From NCBI RefSeq assembly GCF_019722725.1, contig NZ_CP077941.1:1860001-1924000 (forward strand): a stretch of DNA of 64,000 nt, written 5' to 3'. This stretch comes from Vreelandella profundi. Lineage in GTDB: Bacteria > Pseudomonadota > Gammaproteobacteria > Pseudomonadales > Halomonadaceae. The notes under the pieces were generated by a model, which saw nothing but the letters and a program-made list of their open reading frames with translations, ran no database searches and was not told where the DNA came from. Position numbers and translations under genes: made by a program. Below, in pieces: positions 18,452-27,545 of this stretch (positions are counted from its first letter, which is position 1; every line of letters begins with the position of its first letter).

Positions 18452-19135
18452 TTAAGGGGTTTCCGGTAATTGCCACTCAATAGGCGTTCGCCCCTGCGCT
18501 TGCAGGAACTGATTTGCTTGAGAGAAATGCCGTGTGCCGAAGAACCCCCGATACGCTGAAAGCGGTGAAGGGTGTGGTGCTTCGAGTATTAAATGCCGAC
18601 TTTGATCAATTAATGCGATCTTCTGGCGTGCATGGCTCCCCCAAAGGAGAAATACACAGGGAGGCGAATGCTGGCTAACCGTCTCAATAGCGCGATCGGT
18701 AAACGGCTCCCACCCTTTTCCCCGATGCGATGCCGCATTACCCTGCTCAACGGTGAGCGAGGTATTCAATAACAGCACGCCCTGTCTCGCCCACGCTTCC
18801 AGATGACCGTGACGCACCGGCGTAAAGTCGACATCGGTGGCCAACTCTTTATAGATATTAACCAGCGACGGCGGCACGGGAATACCGGCCTGCACAGAGA
18901 AACACAGGCCGTGCGCCTGATGGGGGCCGTGATAAGGATCCTGGCCTAAAATGACCACTTTCACTTCGCTTAACGGGGTCAGTTCAAAGGCACGAAACCA
19001 CTGCGTAGAGTGCGGGTAGATAACTTTTTTGGCCGACTTTTGCTGCGCTAAAAATGCCTTTAGCGCCAGCATATAATCTGCTTCAAACTCATTACCCAGC
19101 CACTGACTCCAATCGTTGGGAAGTGGATTGGTCAT
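18452..19135 (-). CDS. ung: Uracil-DNA glycosylase
   Basis: A 227-aa family-1 enzyme that excises uracil from DNA. The water-activating motif GQDPYHGP includes Asp66, and the minor-groove loop [11 protein letters not shown] is near the C terminus with the catalytic His. It is the usual length. It follows gpt with a 2-bp gap, so the two are probably cotranscribed. Confidence 0.97.
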   Translation of the reverse strand: MTNPLPNDWSQWLGNEFEADYMLALKAFLAQQKSAKKVIYPHSTQWFRAFELTPLSEVKVVILGQDPYHGPHQAHGLCFSVQAGIPVPPSLVNIYKELATDVDFTPVRHGHLEAWARQGVLLLNTSLTVEQGNAASHRGKGWEPFTDRAIETVSQHSPPCVFLLWGSHARQKIALIDQSRHLILEAPHPSPLSAYRGFFGTRHFSQANQFLQAQGRTPIEWQLPETP

Positions 19136-19137
19136 GC

Positions 19138-19617
19138 TTACCTCTTCAGTTGATCAACAAGCGGCTCAACGTAAGCGACGCCCATGTCCCAGGGAAACTG
19201 AATCCAACACTGCTGAGCCACTTCTGTCAGATATTGATCGACCAAAGGGCGGCCGTCCGGCTTGGCATAGATAGTAACGAAGTGCGCCTTGGGTAGCATT
19301 TTACGCACTGCCCGCGCCGTTTTGCCGGTATCGACTAAGTCATCAACCAGCAGCCATCCGTCGCCATCGTGCTCGACACCCTTCATAATATCCAGACCGC
19401 CCTGGTCCATATGGTCATAGCTTTTAATGCACACGGTATCGATCAGCCGGATATCCAACTCCCGCGCAATTAACGCAGCAGGAATTAAACCGCCGCGCGT
19501 AATCGCCACGATGCCTTTGAAATCACGCTCGATCATCTGATGGCAAAGCGCACGCACATCGCGGTGCAGCTGATCCCAGGAAACAGTGAAGTGTTGGTGA
19601 TAACGGTCGCTGCTCAT
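19138..19617 (-). CDS. gpt: Xanthine-guanine phosphoribosyltransferase
   Basis: A 159-aa enzyme close to E. coli Gpt (152 aa): [20 protein letters not shown], the PRPP loop [16 protein letters not shown], and a C terminus ending in [11 protein letters not shown]. It converts xanthine and guanine to XMP and GMP. It lies between apt and ung with gaps of 6 and 2 bp, forming an apt-gpt-ung transcription unit. Confidence 0.94.
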   Translation of the reverse strand: MSSDRYHQHFTVSWDQLHRDVRALCHQMIERDFKGIVAITRGGLIPAALIARELDIRLIDTVCIKSYDHMDQGGLDIMKGVEHDGDGWLLVDDLVDTGKTARAVRKMLPKAHFVTIYAKPDGRPLVDQYLTEVAQQCWIQFPWDMGVAYVEPLVDQLKR

Positions 19618-19623
19618 GGGGGA

Positions 19624-20169
19624 TTACTCGTCTTCGTTGAAGGAACAAACTGCGAATACGCTGTAACCAGCATCGCGAATTTTCTGTGAACCACCCAGCT
19701 CAGGCAGATCAATAATGGTAGCTGTCTCAACGACATGGCCACCGCTGCGCTGAATGAGATTAGCCGCAGCCATCATCGTGCCACCGGTCGCTATCAAGTC
19801 ATCCATTAACAGAATGCGGTCATCCTTTTGGAAAGCATCGGAATGTAGCTCAACCTCCGAGTGCCCGTACTCAAGCGTGTAGGTTTCACTGATTGTTTTG
19901 AACGGCAGCTTGCCCTTCTTACGCACCGGCACAAAGCTACACCCCAACTCATAGGCCAGCGGCGCGCCAATGATAAACCCACGTGCATCGATAGCCGCGA
20001 TGGCATCCAGATTCATTTCTTGATAACGATGAACAAAGCTATCAATCAGCTTGCGAAAAGCCGCGCTATTTTGTAGCAAAGGAGTGATATCACGAAAATT
20101 CACGCCCTGCTCAGGCCAGTCAGGAACCGTGCGAATAACGGACTTAATGTAGTCGCCGTAGATACTCAT
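19624..20169 (-). CDS. apt: Adenine phosphoribosyltransferase
   Basis: A 181-aa enzyme making AMP from adenine and PRPP. It has the [11 protein letters not shown] start region, [17 protein letters not shown], and the PRPP loop [17 protein letters not shown]. The ATG at 20169 is preceded by GAGAGG about 4 bases upstream; an ATG four codons earlier lies upstream of that site and is unlikely. It heads the apt-gpt-ung unit. Confidence 0.95.
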   Translation of the reverse strand: MSIYGDYIKSVIRTVPDWPEQGVNFRDITPLLQNSAAFRKLIDSFVHRYQEMNLDAIAAIDARGFIIGAPLAYELGCSFVPVRKKGKLPFKTISETYTLEYGHSEVELHSDAFQKDDRILLMDDLIATGGTMMAAANLIQRSGGHVVETATIIDLPELGGSQKIRDAGYSVFAVCSFNEDE

Positions 20170-20238
20170 CGCGCCTCTCATCGATTAGTAAAAAAGTGGT
20201 GTAAAACCATGCAAAAGAGTCAAAAAAATCAGGGGCCA

Positions 20239-21537
20239 TCACCCCATAAATAGATATCTCGCGGCAAACAGCAGCGACAAAATAATCACAGCGGGGTTGA
20301 GATCGCTGAAACGGCCTGACAGAGTTTTGATGCCGACATAGCTAATAAAGCCCAGCGCAATCCCTTCAGCAATGGAGAACGTCAGCGGCATCGCCAGGGC
20401 TGCAATCAAAACCGGCGCGGCATCGGTTGGGTCATCCCAGTTGGCGTGCGCTAAGCTACCCGCCATCAATACCGCAACGTATAGAAGCGCACCGGCGGTG
20501 GCGTAGGCAGGGATAGAGCCGGCTAGCGGCGCAAAAAACAGGCTAATAAGGAACATCACGCCAACCACTACTGCGGTCAAACCGGTACGGCCGCCCGAGG
20601 CGATACCGGCAGTTGATTCAATATAGCTTGTCGTGGTTGAAGTACCCAGCGCTGCACCCGCCATAGACGCGGTACTGTCGGCCATCATGGCGCGACCAAT
20701 GCGAGGCAGCTTGCCGTCTTTATCTAACAGCTTACCCCGATGAGCAACGCCCACTAAAGTGCCCGAAGTATCAAATAGGTCTACAAACAGGAAAGCAAAA
20801 ATCACGCTGAGCATCGCGACATCTAACGCTCCCATCAAATCCATCGCCATGAAGGTGGGTGCAATGGAGGGCGGCATCGACATTAATCCACCGTACTGGT
20901 TATGCCCAAGCAGCATTGCCAATACAGTGATGCCCAAAATACCGATCATCACCGCGCCGGTGACCCGCAGATAAGACAAAGCGGTAATTACAAAAAAGCC
21001 CAGCAAGGCATAAATAGCCGGCGGCTGAGATAGGTCCCCAAGCGAAACGAAGGTGGCCGGATTAGCAACGACAATCCCTGCGTTTTTAAGCGCAATCATC
21101 GCCAGGAACAGCCCGATACCGGCTGCAATGCCCAGCCGCAACGACATTGGAATGGCATTAATAATCCATTCACGAATCTTGAAAATACTGAGTAAAAAGA
21201 ACGTCAGACCAGAAAGGAACACCGCTCCCAACGCAGCTTCCCAGGTGTAGCCCATTCCAAGCACTACGCCATAGGTAAAGAAAGCGTTTAACCCCATACC
21301 TGGCGCCTGGGCGATGGGGTAATTGGCCCATAGACCCATCACGAAACAACCTATAGCCGCGGCTAAGCAGGTGGCCACAAACACTGCGCCGTAGTCCATT
21401 CCCGCTTCGGAAAGGATGCTTGGGTTGACAAAAATAATGTAGGCCATCGTCAGGAACGTTGTAATCCCGGCGATAACTTCTGTCTTCACATTGGTTTTGT
21501 GCTCGGAGAGCTTGAAGTAGTTATCCAGACGTTTCAT
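20239..21537 (-). CDS. Purine (adenine or guanine/hypoxanthine) permease, AzgA-like
   Basis: A 432-aa polytopic membrane protein of the COG2252/AzgA group: N-terminal VIAGITTFLTMAYIIFVNP, QAPGMGLNAFFTY (first substrate loop), LFVDLFDTSGTLVGV and TSTTTSYIESTAGIASGGRTGLTAV in the second half, as in E. coli GhxP and PurP. The exact base cannot be assigned. It lies 69 bp upstream of apt on the same strand, fitting import of a purine for salvage. The 246 bp upstream (21538-21783) contain no gene or known purine riboswitch that I can see. Confidence 0.9.
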   Translation of the reverse strand: MKRLDNYFKLSEHKTNVKTEVIAGITTFLTMAYIIFVNPSILSEAGMDYGAVFVATCLAAAIGCFVMGLWANYPIAQAPGMGLNAFFTYGVVLGMGYTWEAALGAVFLSGLTFFLLSIFKIREWIINAIPMSLRLGIAAGIGLFLAMIALKNAGIVVANPATFVSLGDLSQPPAIYALLGFFVITALSYLRVTGAVMIGILGITVLAMLLGHNQYGGLMSMPPSIAPTFMAMDLMGALDVAMLSVIFAFLFVDLFDTSGTLVGVAHRGKLLDKDGKLPRIGRAMMADSTASMAGAALGTSTTTSYIESTAGIASGGRTGLTAVVVGVMFLISLFFAPLAGSIPAYATAGALLYVAVLMAGSLAHANWDDPTDAAPVLIAALAMPLTFSIAEGIALGFISYVGIKTLSGRFSDLNPAVIILSLLFAARYLFMG

Positions 21538-21783
21538 GAGTCTTGTTGTCCTTAGCGCTAACGCCGCATAAGCATGCGTTCCGGTGCCCAGAAAAGCCGC
21601 ACATACTACCGAAACGCTCAGCGTGATGCGAGCGCCCCGACATAGCGGCTCATAAACGCGAGAAAGTCCCGCGGCTTAATGCCAAGCAATCTTCAGGCCA
21701 TGAGCTAACCGATTGGTCAATCCCACAGCGCACAAACACAATAAGCAACGCGGCTATAGGCCTTACTATGGAGGACCTAGCGG

Positions 21784-22410
21784 TTAAACCCGCTGCTGCG
21801 TTGCCAAAATGCGCTCAACGGTCTCAACGATAACCTGCGTTTGTGGATCGACTTCAATATTGACCTGATCCCCAGGCGCCCGGTCTTGAAGCGTAGTGCG
21901 TGCCAGCGTTTCAGGAATTAAATTAACGCTAAACTCAACGCCAGTTTCCGTTTGGCGCACATCACCTATCGTCAAGCTAATGCCATCGACACCGATATAG
22001 CCTTTCTCGAATACGAAGCGGCCAAGCCTTTCGGGCAGAGAAAACCACAGGCGACGGTTGTTAGGTGCCTCTTCGATCGCCACCACGTCTGCCATAGAAA
22101 TAATATGACCCGACATCGAGTGCCCGCCTATTTCATCGCCAAAGCGCGCCGCGCGCTCTATATTGATGCACTGCCCTGGCGTGACGGCACCAAGATTGGT
22201 CAACCGCAGCGTTTCGCGCATTAAATCAAAGCTTACGTTATCGCCCTCGATCGACGTTACCGTCAAACACACCCCGTTATGGGACACCGATGCGCCGATC
22301 TCAAGGCCCGCTCGCATTGAGAGAGGCATTTCAATTACGTGTACGCGAAACTCATCAAGCTCACGCACTGCTACAACCTTCGCAACCCCTTGCACAATGC
22401 CGGTAAACAT
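21784..22410 (-). CDS. ribE: Riboflavin synthase alpha subunit
   Basis: A 208-aa enzyme that dismutates two molecules of 6,7-dimethyl-8-ribityllumazine to riboflavin. It starts with the invariant MFTGIVQG and has two tandem lumazine-binding repeats, each with a GxSVxxNGVCLTV or GVDGISLTI type core. The length is standard. It is monocistronic here. I looked for an FMN riboswitch upstream and did not find its conserved sequence. Confidence 0.95.
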   Translation of the reverse strand: MFTGIVQGVAKVVAVRELDEFRVHVIEMPLSMRAGLEIGASVSHNGVCLTVTSIEGDNVSFDLMRETLRLTNLGAVTPGQCINIERAARFGDEIGGHSMSGHIISMADVVAIEEAPNNRRLWFSLPERLGRFVFEKGYIGVDGISLTIGDVRQTETGVEFSVNLIPETLARTTLQDRAPGDQVNIEVDPQTQVIVETVERILATQQRV

Positions 22411-22665
22411 AAAACTCTTATCTCCTGAATGTCAGCGCTAGCGAAATGATGGTCATAATCTTACTACTGGTGCCTCGTGCTTGCGCACTCTTCTCCACTA
22501 TATTGCGTATCGATCCGATAATACTGGATGGCTAAGTAAACCCTCACCCAGTCAAACCAAGCACATGCCCAAGCATGTTGATTAGTAAAAAATACACAAA
22601 AAGCGATAAATATCAGGAAATATCGCTATTTTAACAGCTTAAAACATACAATCGGACGGATGTGA
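22411..22665. other. Intergenic region upstream of ribE, no gene seen
   Basis: This AT-rich stretch between ribE and the metN leader has no supported gene. It holds one hairpin, AGCGATA-N12-TATCGCT (22602-22627), flanked by A-rich and T-rich sequence, which could terminate transcription in either direction or isolate the two divergent promoters. Confidence 0.4.
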
Positions 22666-22694
22666 TTGACAGGCCATGTCGGCATATTTAAACT
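22666..22694 (+). promoter_or_regulatory. Sigma-70 promoter for metNIQ leader
   Basis: TTGACA (22666-22671), a 17-bp spacer and TAAACT (22689-22694) form a good sigma-70 promoter. Transcription should start near 22701, about 215 bases upstream of metN. Confidence 0.65.
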
Positions 22695-22700
22695 TTGGTC

Positions 22701-22843
22701 GCAAATTTAATGACGCCGATTTGTACCCATATTGCGGGCGTCCACCCATACTTTGGCCGGGCTTAGCCACTGTTTAGGTGAAGTGCAGCTAATAAGGGTG
22801 TGTCCAGCGCTGATGGCCACCCAAGAGGGTGGCTTTTTTATTT
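22701..22843 (+). ncRNA. Candidate regulatory leader RNA of metNIQ, ending in terminator
   Basis: The promoter at 22666-22694 and the terminator at 22816-22843 define a transcript of about 140 nt with no convincing coding content, upstream of a methionine transport operon. A CCACCC at about 22741 is the same as the 5' arm of the terminator stem, and GGGTG at about 22797 could pair with either, so alternative foldings are possible. No SAM riboswitch core I know is recognisable. It could be a riboswitch-like attenuator, an sRNA, or an ordinary leader. Confidence 0.4.
22816..22843 (+). terminator. Intrinsic terminator upstream of metN
   Basis: GCCACCC-AAGA-GGGTGGC is followed by TTTTTTATTTT on the plus strand. 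No plus-strand gene lies upstream for more than 600 bp, so it must act on the metN leader transcript. metN starts 73 bp further on. Confidence 0.85.
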
Positions 22844-22915
22844 TCAGCCCTACCCTTGGTCACTTGAAATTTGCACCCCCGCACCCGTCTTCGGCCTACC
22901 GTTAAGGCAGACGCT

Positions 22916-23989
22916 ATGATTGAACTTAGCAACGTCAGTAAAACCTACTTCAGTAACACCTCTGTCGGCAAAAGAAAGGGCAACGACAAAAACGCTGTCC
23001 ATGCACTCAAAAACGCCAGCCTCAGCGTCCCCAAAGGCACTATCCATGGCGTGATTGGACTTTCCGGCGCGGGCAAGTCCACGCTGATTCGCTGCGTCAA
23101 CCTGCTTGAGCGGCCCACGAGCGGCAGCGTTACGGTAGACGGTCAAGAAATGACGCGCCTGAGCAATGCAGAGCTTAATCGGGCACGCCACCGAATTGGA
23201 ATGATCTTTCAGCATTTCAATTTGCTCACCACGCGTACGGTCTTCGACAACGTCGCGCTTCCCCTTGAGCTAATGGGCCAAAAACGTCACGCCGTGCGTG
23301 AGCGCGTTATTTCGCTGCTGGAAATGGTGGGCCTAGCGGACAAAGCCAATCAATACCCGGCCCAGCTTTCTGGCGGGCAAAAACAACGCGTGGCCATTGC
23401 TCGCGCGCTGGCCAGCAAGCCGCAGATTCTGCTTTGCGATGAAGCAACTTCAGCGCTTGATCCACAAACCACCAGCTCAATTCTGGAGCTGCTGCGTGAT
23501 ATTAATCGTCAGCTGGGCATTACCATTCTACTGATTACTCACGAGATGGAGGTGGTGAAATCAATTTGCCATCGAGTCAGCCTGATTTCAGACGGGGAAC
23601 TGGTTGAAGACGCAGAAGTGGGCGACTTTTTCACCGCGCCGCGCACACAGCTGGGCCGAGAGTTTCTCAATGATTTTCTGCAGCTAACGCCGCCTAAAGA
23701 GCTGATTGAGCGGCTTATGGACGCGCCCGGCAACAATACTCACCCCGTCGTCCGGCTCACCTTTTCGGGCGATGCGGTCTCAACGCCACTCATTTCACGC
23801 CTTGCCCGTGAGTGCGGTGTCGACGTCAGCATTTTGCAGGCGAAAGTAGAATCTATTCAGGAACGCACCCTAGGCTTAATGATTGCAGAGCTATTAGGCA
23901 CGCCGGCGCAGACGCAGCAGGCCATGACGTATCTTGAATCTCATCAACTGCAGGTAGAGGTACTTGGCCATGTCCAGCGCAATGATTGA
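22916..23989 (+). CDS. metN: Methionine ABC transporter ATP-binding protein
   Basis: A 357-aa ATPase. It has Walker A GLSGAGKST, signature LSGGQKQRVAIARAL and Walker B ILLCDEATSALD. The C-terminal 90 residues form the NIL/ACT-type domain that binds methionine and inhibits the E. coli transporter when methionine is plentiful. The frame is open from a TTG at 22871, but the ATG at 22916 gives the normal N terminus MIELSNVSKTY, with AAGG about 8 bases upstream. It overlaps metI. A terminated leader lies upstream. Confidence 0.95.
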   Translation: MIELSNVSKTYFSNTSVGKRKGNDKNAVHALKNASLSVPKGTIHGVIGLSGAGKSTLIRCVNLLERPTSGSVTVDGQEMTRLSNAELNRARHRIGMIFQHFNLLTTRTVFDNVALPLELMGQKRHAVRERVISLLEMVGLADKANQYPAQLSGGQKQRVAIARALASKPQILLCDEATSALDPQTTSSILELLRDINRQLGITILLITHEMEVVKSICHRVSLISDGELVEDAEVGDFFTAPRTQLGREFLNDFLQLTPPKELIERLMDAPGNNTHPVVRLTFSGDAVSTPLISRLARECGVDVSILQAKVESIQERTLGLMIAELLGTPAQTQQAMTYLESHQLQVEVLGHVQRND

Positions 23990-24623
23990 TCTTATTTTAC
24001 AAGCCACGCTGGACACTCTTTATATGGTGGCCGTATCAGGACTGATTTCGACCCTGGTTGGTCTGCCGCTGGGCGTATTGCTATACGTTACGCGCCCTCG
24101 CCAAATATTAGCCAAGCCCGTGCTAAACCAAGCGCTCAGTCTCATTACTAACATTGGCCGCTCAATTCCTTTTATCATTTTGATGGTAGCCATCATTCCT
24201 TTTACGCGGATGCTCGTCGGCACGTCGATTGGCATCAATGCCGCGTCGGTACCGCTAACGATTGCTGCCATTCCGTTTATTGCGCGACTGGTTGAAGCGG
24301 CGCTCAATGAGCTTTCACCGGGACTCATTGAAGCAGCACAGGCGATGGGCGCCACCCCTTGGCAAATCATTTGCAAAGTGCTGATTCCAGAGGCTCGCGG
24401 CGGCATCATGACGGGCTTAACAATTACCGTCGTGACGCTGGTCAGCTACTCGGCCATGGCAGGCGCAGTCGGCGGCGGCGGGCTAGGCGATTTAGGCATT
24501 CGTTATGGTTATAACCGCTTCAATCCGACCATTATGCTCATTACGGTCGTGATCTTGGTCGTCATGGTGCAGGGCTTCCAGAGTCTGGGCGACTACCTGG
24601 TTCGCAAAAGTGATCGTAAATAG
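23970..24623 (+). CDS. metI: Methionine ABC transporter permease
   Basis: A 217-aa inner-membrane protein with about five transmembrane segments. The EAA loop, which contacts MetN, is EAAQAMGATPWQIICKVLIP. GGLGDLGIRYGYNRF near the C terminus is diagnostic of MetI. The start ATG at 23970 overlaps metN by 20 bp; an ATG at 23982 is also possible. Translation is probably coupled to metN. Confidence 0.94.
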   Translation: MSSAMIDLILQATLDTLYMVAVSGLISTLVGLPLGVLLYVTRPRQILAKPVLNQALSLITNIGRSIPFIILMVAIIPFTRMLVGTSIGINAASVPLTIAAIPFIARLVEAALNELSPGLIEAAQAMGATPWQIICKVLIPEARGGIMTGLTITVVTLVSYSAMAGAVGGGGLGDLGIRYGYNRFNPTIMLITVVILVVMVQGFQSLGDYLVRKSDRK

Positions 24624-24720
24624 TTAGTCACCTGCCTCTTTATGCCAAAAACGAATTAGACACACGCTTCTTATTCCCGCATCATTGCACCATTATGTAC
24701 AACGTGATTGGAGAAATGCC

Positions 24721-25512
24721 ATGCAAAAGCTCATTATCGGTAGCCTGACAGCCCTAGCCCTTGCGGTTAATGTCGCCAACGCAGAGACACGCAGCATCAA
24801 AATGGGCACCGTCGCCGGCCCTGAAACAGAAGTAATGGAAGTCGCGGCCCGCATCGCTAAAGAAGAATACGACCTTGATGTCGAAATCATTGAGTTTACT
24901 GACTTCGTCACACCTAACGTTGCCCTCGCGGACGGCAGCTTAGATGCTAACGCCTACCAGCACGAACCCTACCTAGACACCATGATTAACGACCGCGGTT
25001 ACGAGCTCGCGGTGGCTGGCTACACCTTCGTTTATCCGATTGGCGCTTACTCGGAGAAGTACGACAGCATTGATGATCTGCCTGACGGCGCACAAATTGC
25101 CCTACCCAACGATCCGACCAACGAGGGTCGTGCGTTGATCTTGATGCACAACGAAGGCCTGATCACCCTTAACGATCCTGAATTCCTTGAAGCAACGCCT
25201 ATCGATATTGCTGAAAATCCGCGCAACTTCCGCTTCCGTGAAATTGAAGCGGCTCAGCTGCCGCGTGTACTGCCCGATGTCGACATGGCGTTCATCAATA
25301 ACACCTTTGCACAGCCGGCGGGCTTAAGCCTTGACGATGCGTTGATTAAAGAAGGCCCTGAGTCGCCTTACGTCAATCTGATCGCCGTGCGTGCGGGTGA
25401 CGAAGAGCGCGAAGAAATCCGCCAACTGGTCGATGCCTATCAGCGTGACGAAGTCATTGAAAAAGCGGAAGAGCTATTCAAAGGCGCGGCCGTCCCAGGC
25501 TGGACCAAGTAA
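24721..25512 (+). CDS. metQ: Methionine-binding periplasmic protein
   Basis: A 263-aa solute-binding protein of the NlpA family, with LDANAYQHEPYLD and FINNTFAQPAGL typical of MetQ. It has a cleavable signal peptide (MQKLIIGSLTALALAVNVANA) and no lipobox Cys, so it should be a soluble periplasmic protein rather than a lipoprotein as in E. coli. The ATG at 24721 has GGAG 9 bases upstream. It is the last gene of metNIQ. Confidence 0.94.
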   Translation: MQKLIIGSLTALALAVNVANAETRSIKMGTVAGPETEVMEVAARIAKEEYDLDVEIIEFTDFVTPNVALADGSLDANAYQHEPYLDTMINDRGYELAVAGYTFVYPIGAYSEKYDSIDDLPDGAQIALPNDPTNEGRALILMHNEGLITLNDPEFLEATPIDIAENPRNFRFREIEAAQLPRVLPDVDMAFINNTFAQPAGLSLDDALIKEGPESPYVNLIAVRAGDEEREEIRQLVDAYQRDEVIEKAEELFKGAAVPGWTK

Positions 25513-25551
25513 CGCCTAGGACTGCCTCCTTCGAAGTAAAAACGATATGCT

Positions 25552-25573
25552 AAGCCGGCCCTGCGCCGGCTTT
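25552..25573 (+). terminator. Hairpin after metQ
   Basis: AAGCCGGC-N5-GCCGGCTT is followed by only a short T stretch (TTTGTG). It is a weak intrinsic terminator, so some transcription may continue into the next gene. Confidence 0.6.
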
Positions 25574-25626
25574 GTGCGCTTTGTAAAAACACCTGTCTTA
25601 TGCGATTTTTAAACTAAGGAAGCCAA

Positions 25627-26112
25627 ATGCAAACCACTGTCGATTTTTCGATGCTTAACCGCCAGCTGGAAGCGCTGCTGGACACACGGGACTGGCTAAC
25701 CAATAGCGCACAGACAGGCGCATTTATCGCTCAACAGCTTAGCGACTTAAACTGGGTGGGATTTTACCTTCAGCGTCAATCCGACGTACTCAGCCTGGGA
25801 CCCTTCCAAGGCCAGCCTGCATGCCATCCGATCCCTTTCAGCAAAGGTGTCTGCGGTGCCGCTGCGCGCCAGCAAACCACTCAGCGAGTCGACGACGTGC
25901 ATGCAGTTGAAGACCATATTGCCTGCGACACCAACTCACGCTCTGAGCTGGTGGTTCCTGTCGTGGCCAATGGCCACCTATGGGGCGTGCTTGATTTAGA
26001 CAGCCCACTGCACGGGCGTTTCACGCAGCAAGATCAGGCTGGCATTGAAGCACTGGTTGCCACCTTTATTCAGCAAACTGATTTACCCAATTTCATCGCG
26101 AAAGCTAACTAG
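25627..26112 (+). CDS. msrC: Free methionine-(R)-sulfoxide reductase (GAF domain)
   Basis: A 161-aa single-GAF-domain enzyme. Cys66, Cys76 and Cys100 have the same 10- and 24-residue spacing as Cys84, Cys94 and Cys118 of E. coli fRMsr (YebR/MsrC). The surrounding HPIPFSKGVCG and RSELVVPV also fit. It reduces free methionine-R-sulfoxide using thioredoxin. Its position directly after metNIQ suggests that imported methionine or its sulfoxide is repaired by this enzyme. The start has an AAGGA site (taaggaagccaaATG). Confidence 0.94.
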   Translation: MQTTVDFSMLNRQLEALLDTRDWLTNSAQTGAFIAQQLSDLNWVGFYLQRQSDVLSLGPFQGQPACHPIPFSKGVCGAAARQQTTQRVDDVHAVEDHIACDTNSRSELVVPVVANGHLWGVLDLDSPLHGRFTQQDQAGIEALVATFIQQTDLPNFIAKAN

Positions 26113-26121
26113 CACACATAC

Positions 26122-26156
26122 AAAACACCTCGCACGATAACGCACGAGGTGTTTTT
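26122..26156. terminator. Bidirectional terminator after msrC
   Basis: AAAACACCTCG-N12-CGAGGTGTTTT, flanked by A-run and T-run, ends msrC on the plus strand and the tRNA-Val transcript on the minus strand. Confidence 0.85.
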
Positions 26157-26163
26157 AGCTATT

Positions 26164-26240
26164 TGGTAGGACCAGGCGGATTTGAACCGCCGACCTCCAC
26201 GATGTCAACGTGGCGCTCTAACCAACTGAGCTATGGTCCT
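26164..26240 (-). tRNA. tRNA-Val(GAC)
   Basis: A 77-nt cloverleaf on the minus strand. The acceptor stem pairs AGGACCA with TGGTCCT. The D-arm is AGCTCAGTTGGTTAGAGC. The anticodon stem CCACG/CGTGG encloses TTGACAT with anticodon GAC. The T-arm is GGCGG-TTCAAAT-CCGCC. CCA is encoded at the 3' end. It reads valine GUC/GUU codons. Confidence 0.96.
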
Positions 26241-26449
26241 ACTGACGCTGCACTCAGACACAATCGTGCCAAGCAACGGATGCGAATTGTACGTTCTTAC
26301 CACTGAATTGCAAGCTTTTTCCCTGTTGTGCTTCGCCTCTTTGCACGAACCACTCGATAACAAATTGTCGTTAAACTCTTACACTTATATTATTACATCG
26401 CAGGCTAATTATTTTAGTATGATGGCCATTATCTATAGGGAGGTAAGCC

Positions 26450-27520
26450 ATGCTCGGTATTTTGCTAGGAAGCATCGCCATCGCGCTGTTATTAGCCACG
26501 CTCATTGCGCGCATCGAATTGCACTGGTGGTGGATCCGCAGTTTTGAATTTCCACGCTTACAGCTTGCATGCGTAGCGCTCGCTGACTTTTTATTAGCGG
26601 CTATCTTTGTTGATGCGGGACGCTGGCAGTGGATTGCCCTCGGCGCAGCAGGTGTTACCTTTCTGGTTCAGGCCTACTACATCTTGCCTTGGACACCGCT
26701 TTGGCCTGTGCAGGTTCAAGCGGCAGAAAATCCAGATAAAAGCCGCACCATTACGCTGCTAATCGCTAACGTCTTAACGCCGAATCGGCAGGCCCAATCG
26801 CTTATCGACATGATAAACAAACATAAGCCTGACATTGTACTGACGCTTGAGTCTGACCAATGGTGGGAAGACCAGTTAGACCCGGCGCTGAAAGAATACT
26901 GGCCCCACAGCGTTAAAATCCCGCTCGACAATCTTTACGGCATGCATCTTTACTCGCATTTGGAGCTGACCAACACCTCCATTGAGTGGCTGATTCAAGA
27001 CGACATTCCGTCTATTCATACCGGGGTCACGCTAGAAAACGGCGAAACGCTTTGCTTCTACGCACTTCACCCTCGCCCGCCTGCGCCTAGCGAGAGTGAA
27101 AAGTCTTTATGGCGTGACGCTGAGCTTTTACTCGTCGGCAAAAAAATTCATGACGATCCACAGCCAACGCTAGTAGCTGGCGATCTTAATGACGTGGCGT
27201 GGTCAAGAACAACACGGCTTTTTTGTCGCGTGGGCGGCATGCTCGATCCACGCCGAGGCCGCGGGCTATTCAGCACCTTCCACGCTAAATATCCAATGTT
27301 ACGCTGGCCTCTTGACCATATTTTCGTAACCGAGCACTTCACCCTGGTAGGCATGCAGCGCCTAAGCTATTTCGGCTCAGATCACTATCCTATCTTAGCG
27401 ACCTTTTGCTATCGCCCCTCGCGCAAAGACGAGCATGAAACGCCCAAAGCCAGCACAGAAGAGCATGAGGAGGCCAGCGAAACGATTCAAGAAGGAAAAA
27501 CCGAACACCAAGAAACCTAA
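26450..27520 (+). CDS. Membrane-anchored endonuclease/exonuclease/phosphatase-family protein
   Basis: A 356-aa protein. The first 90 residues hold about three membrane segments. The rest is an EEP-fold domain: LLIANVLTPN, TLESDQWW, VAGDLNDVAWS and GSDHYPILATF supply the metal-binding Asn, Glu, Asp and His residues of this superfamily. The last 40 residues are highly charged, acidic and low-complexity. The substrate is unknown; members cleave nucleic acids, phospholipids or inositol phosphates. The ATG at 26450 has a strong GGGAGG site. It is convergent with fumC. Confidence 0.82.
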   Translation: MLGILLGSIAIALLLATLIARIELHWWWIRSFEFPRLQLACVALADFLLAAIFVDAGRWQWIALGAAGVTFLVQAYYILPWTPLWPVQVQAAENPDKSRTITLLIANVLTPNRQAQSLIDMINKHKPDIVLTLESDQWWEDQLDPALKEYWPHSVKIPLDNLYGMHLYSHLELTNTSIEWLIQDDIPSIHTGVTLENGETLCFYALHPRPPAPSESEKSLWRDAELLLVGKKIHDDPQPTLVAGDLNDVAWSRTTRLFCRVGGMLDPRRGRGLFSTFHAKYPMLRWPLDHIFVTEHFTLVGMQRLSYFGSDHYPILATFCYRPSRKDEHETPKASTEEHEEASETIQEGKTEHQET

Positions 27521-27545
27521 TCGCTGACGCCCCACACAGGCCGGA

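Noticed and set aside
21538-21783. Purine riboswitch upstream of the AzgA-like permease
   Set aside because: I could not find the conserved purine aptamer core; an Rfam scan could confirm this.
22411-22665. FMN riboswitch upstream of ribE
   Set aside because: The conserved RFN sequence blocks are not visible on the minus strand upstream of the gene.
22710-22766. 18-codon leader peptide upstream of metN
   Set aside because: No ribosome site, and it is not rich in Met codons, so it does not look like an attenuator peptide.
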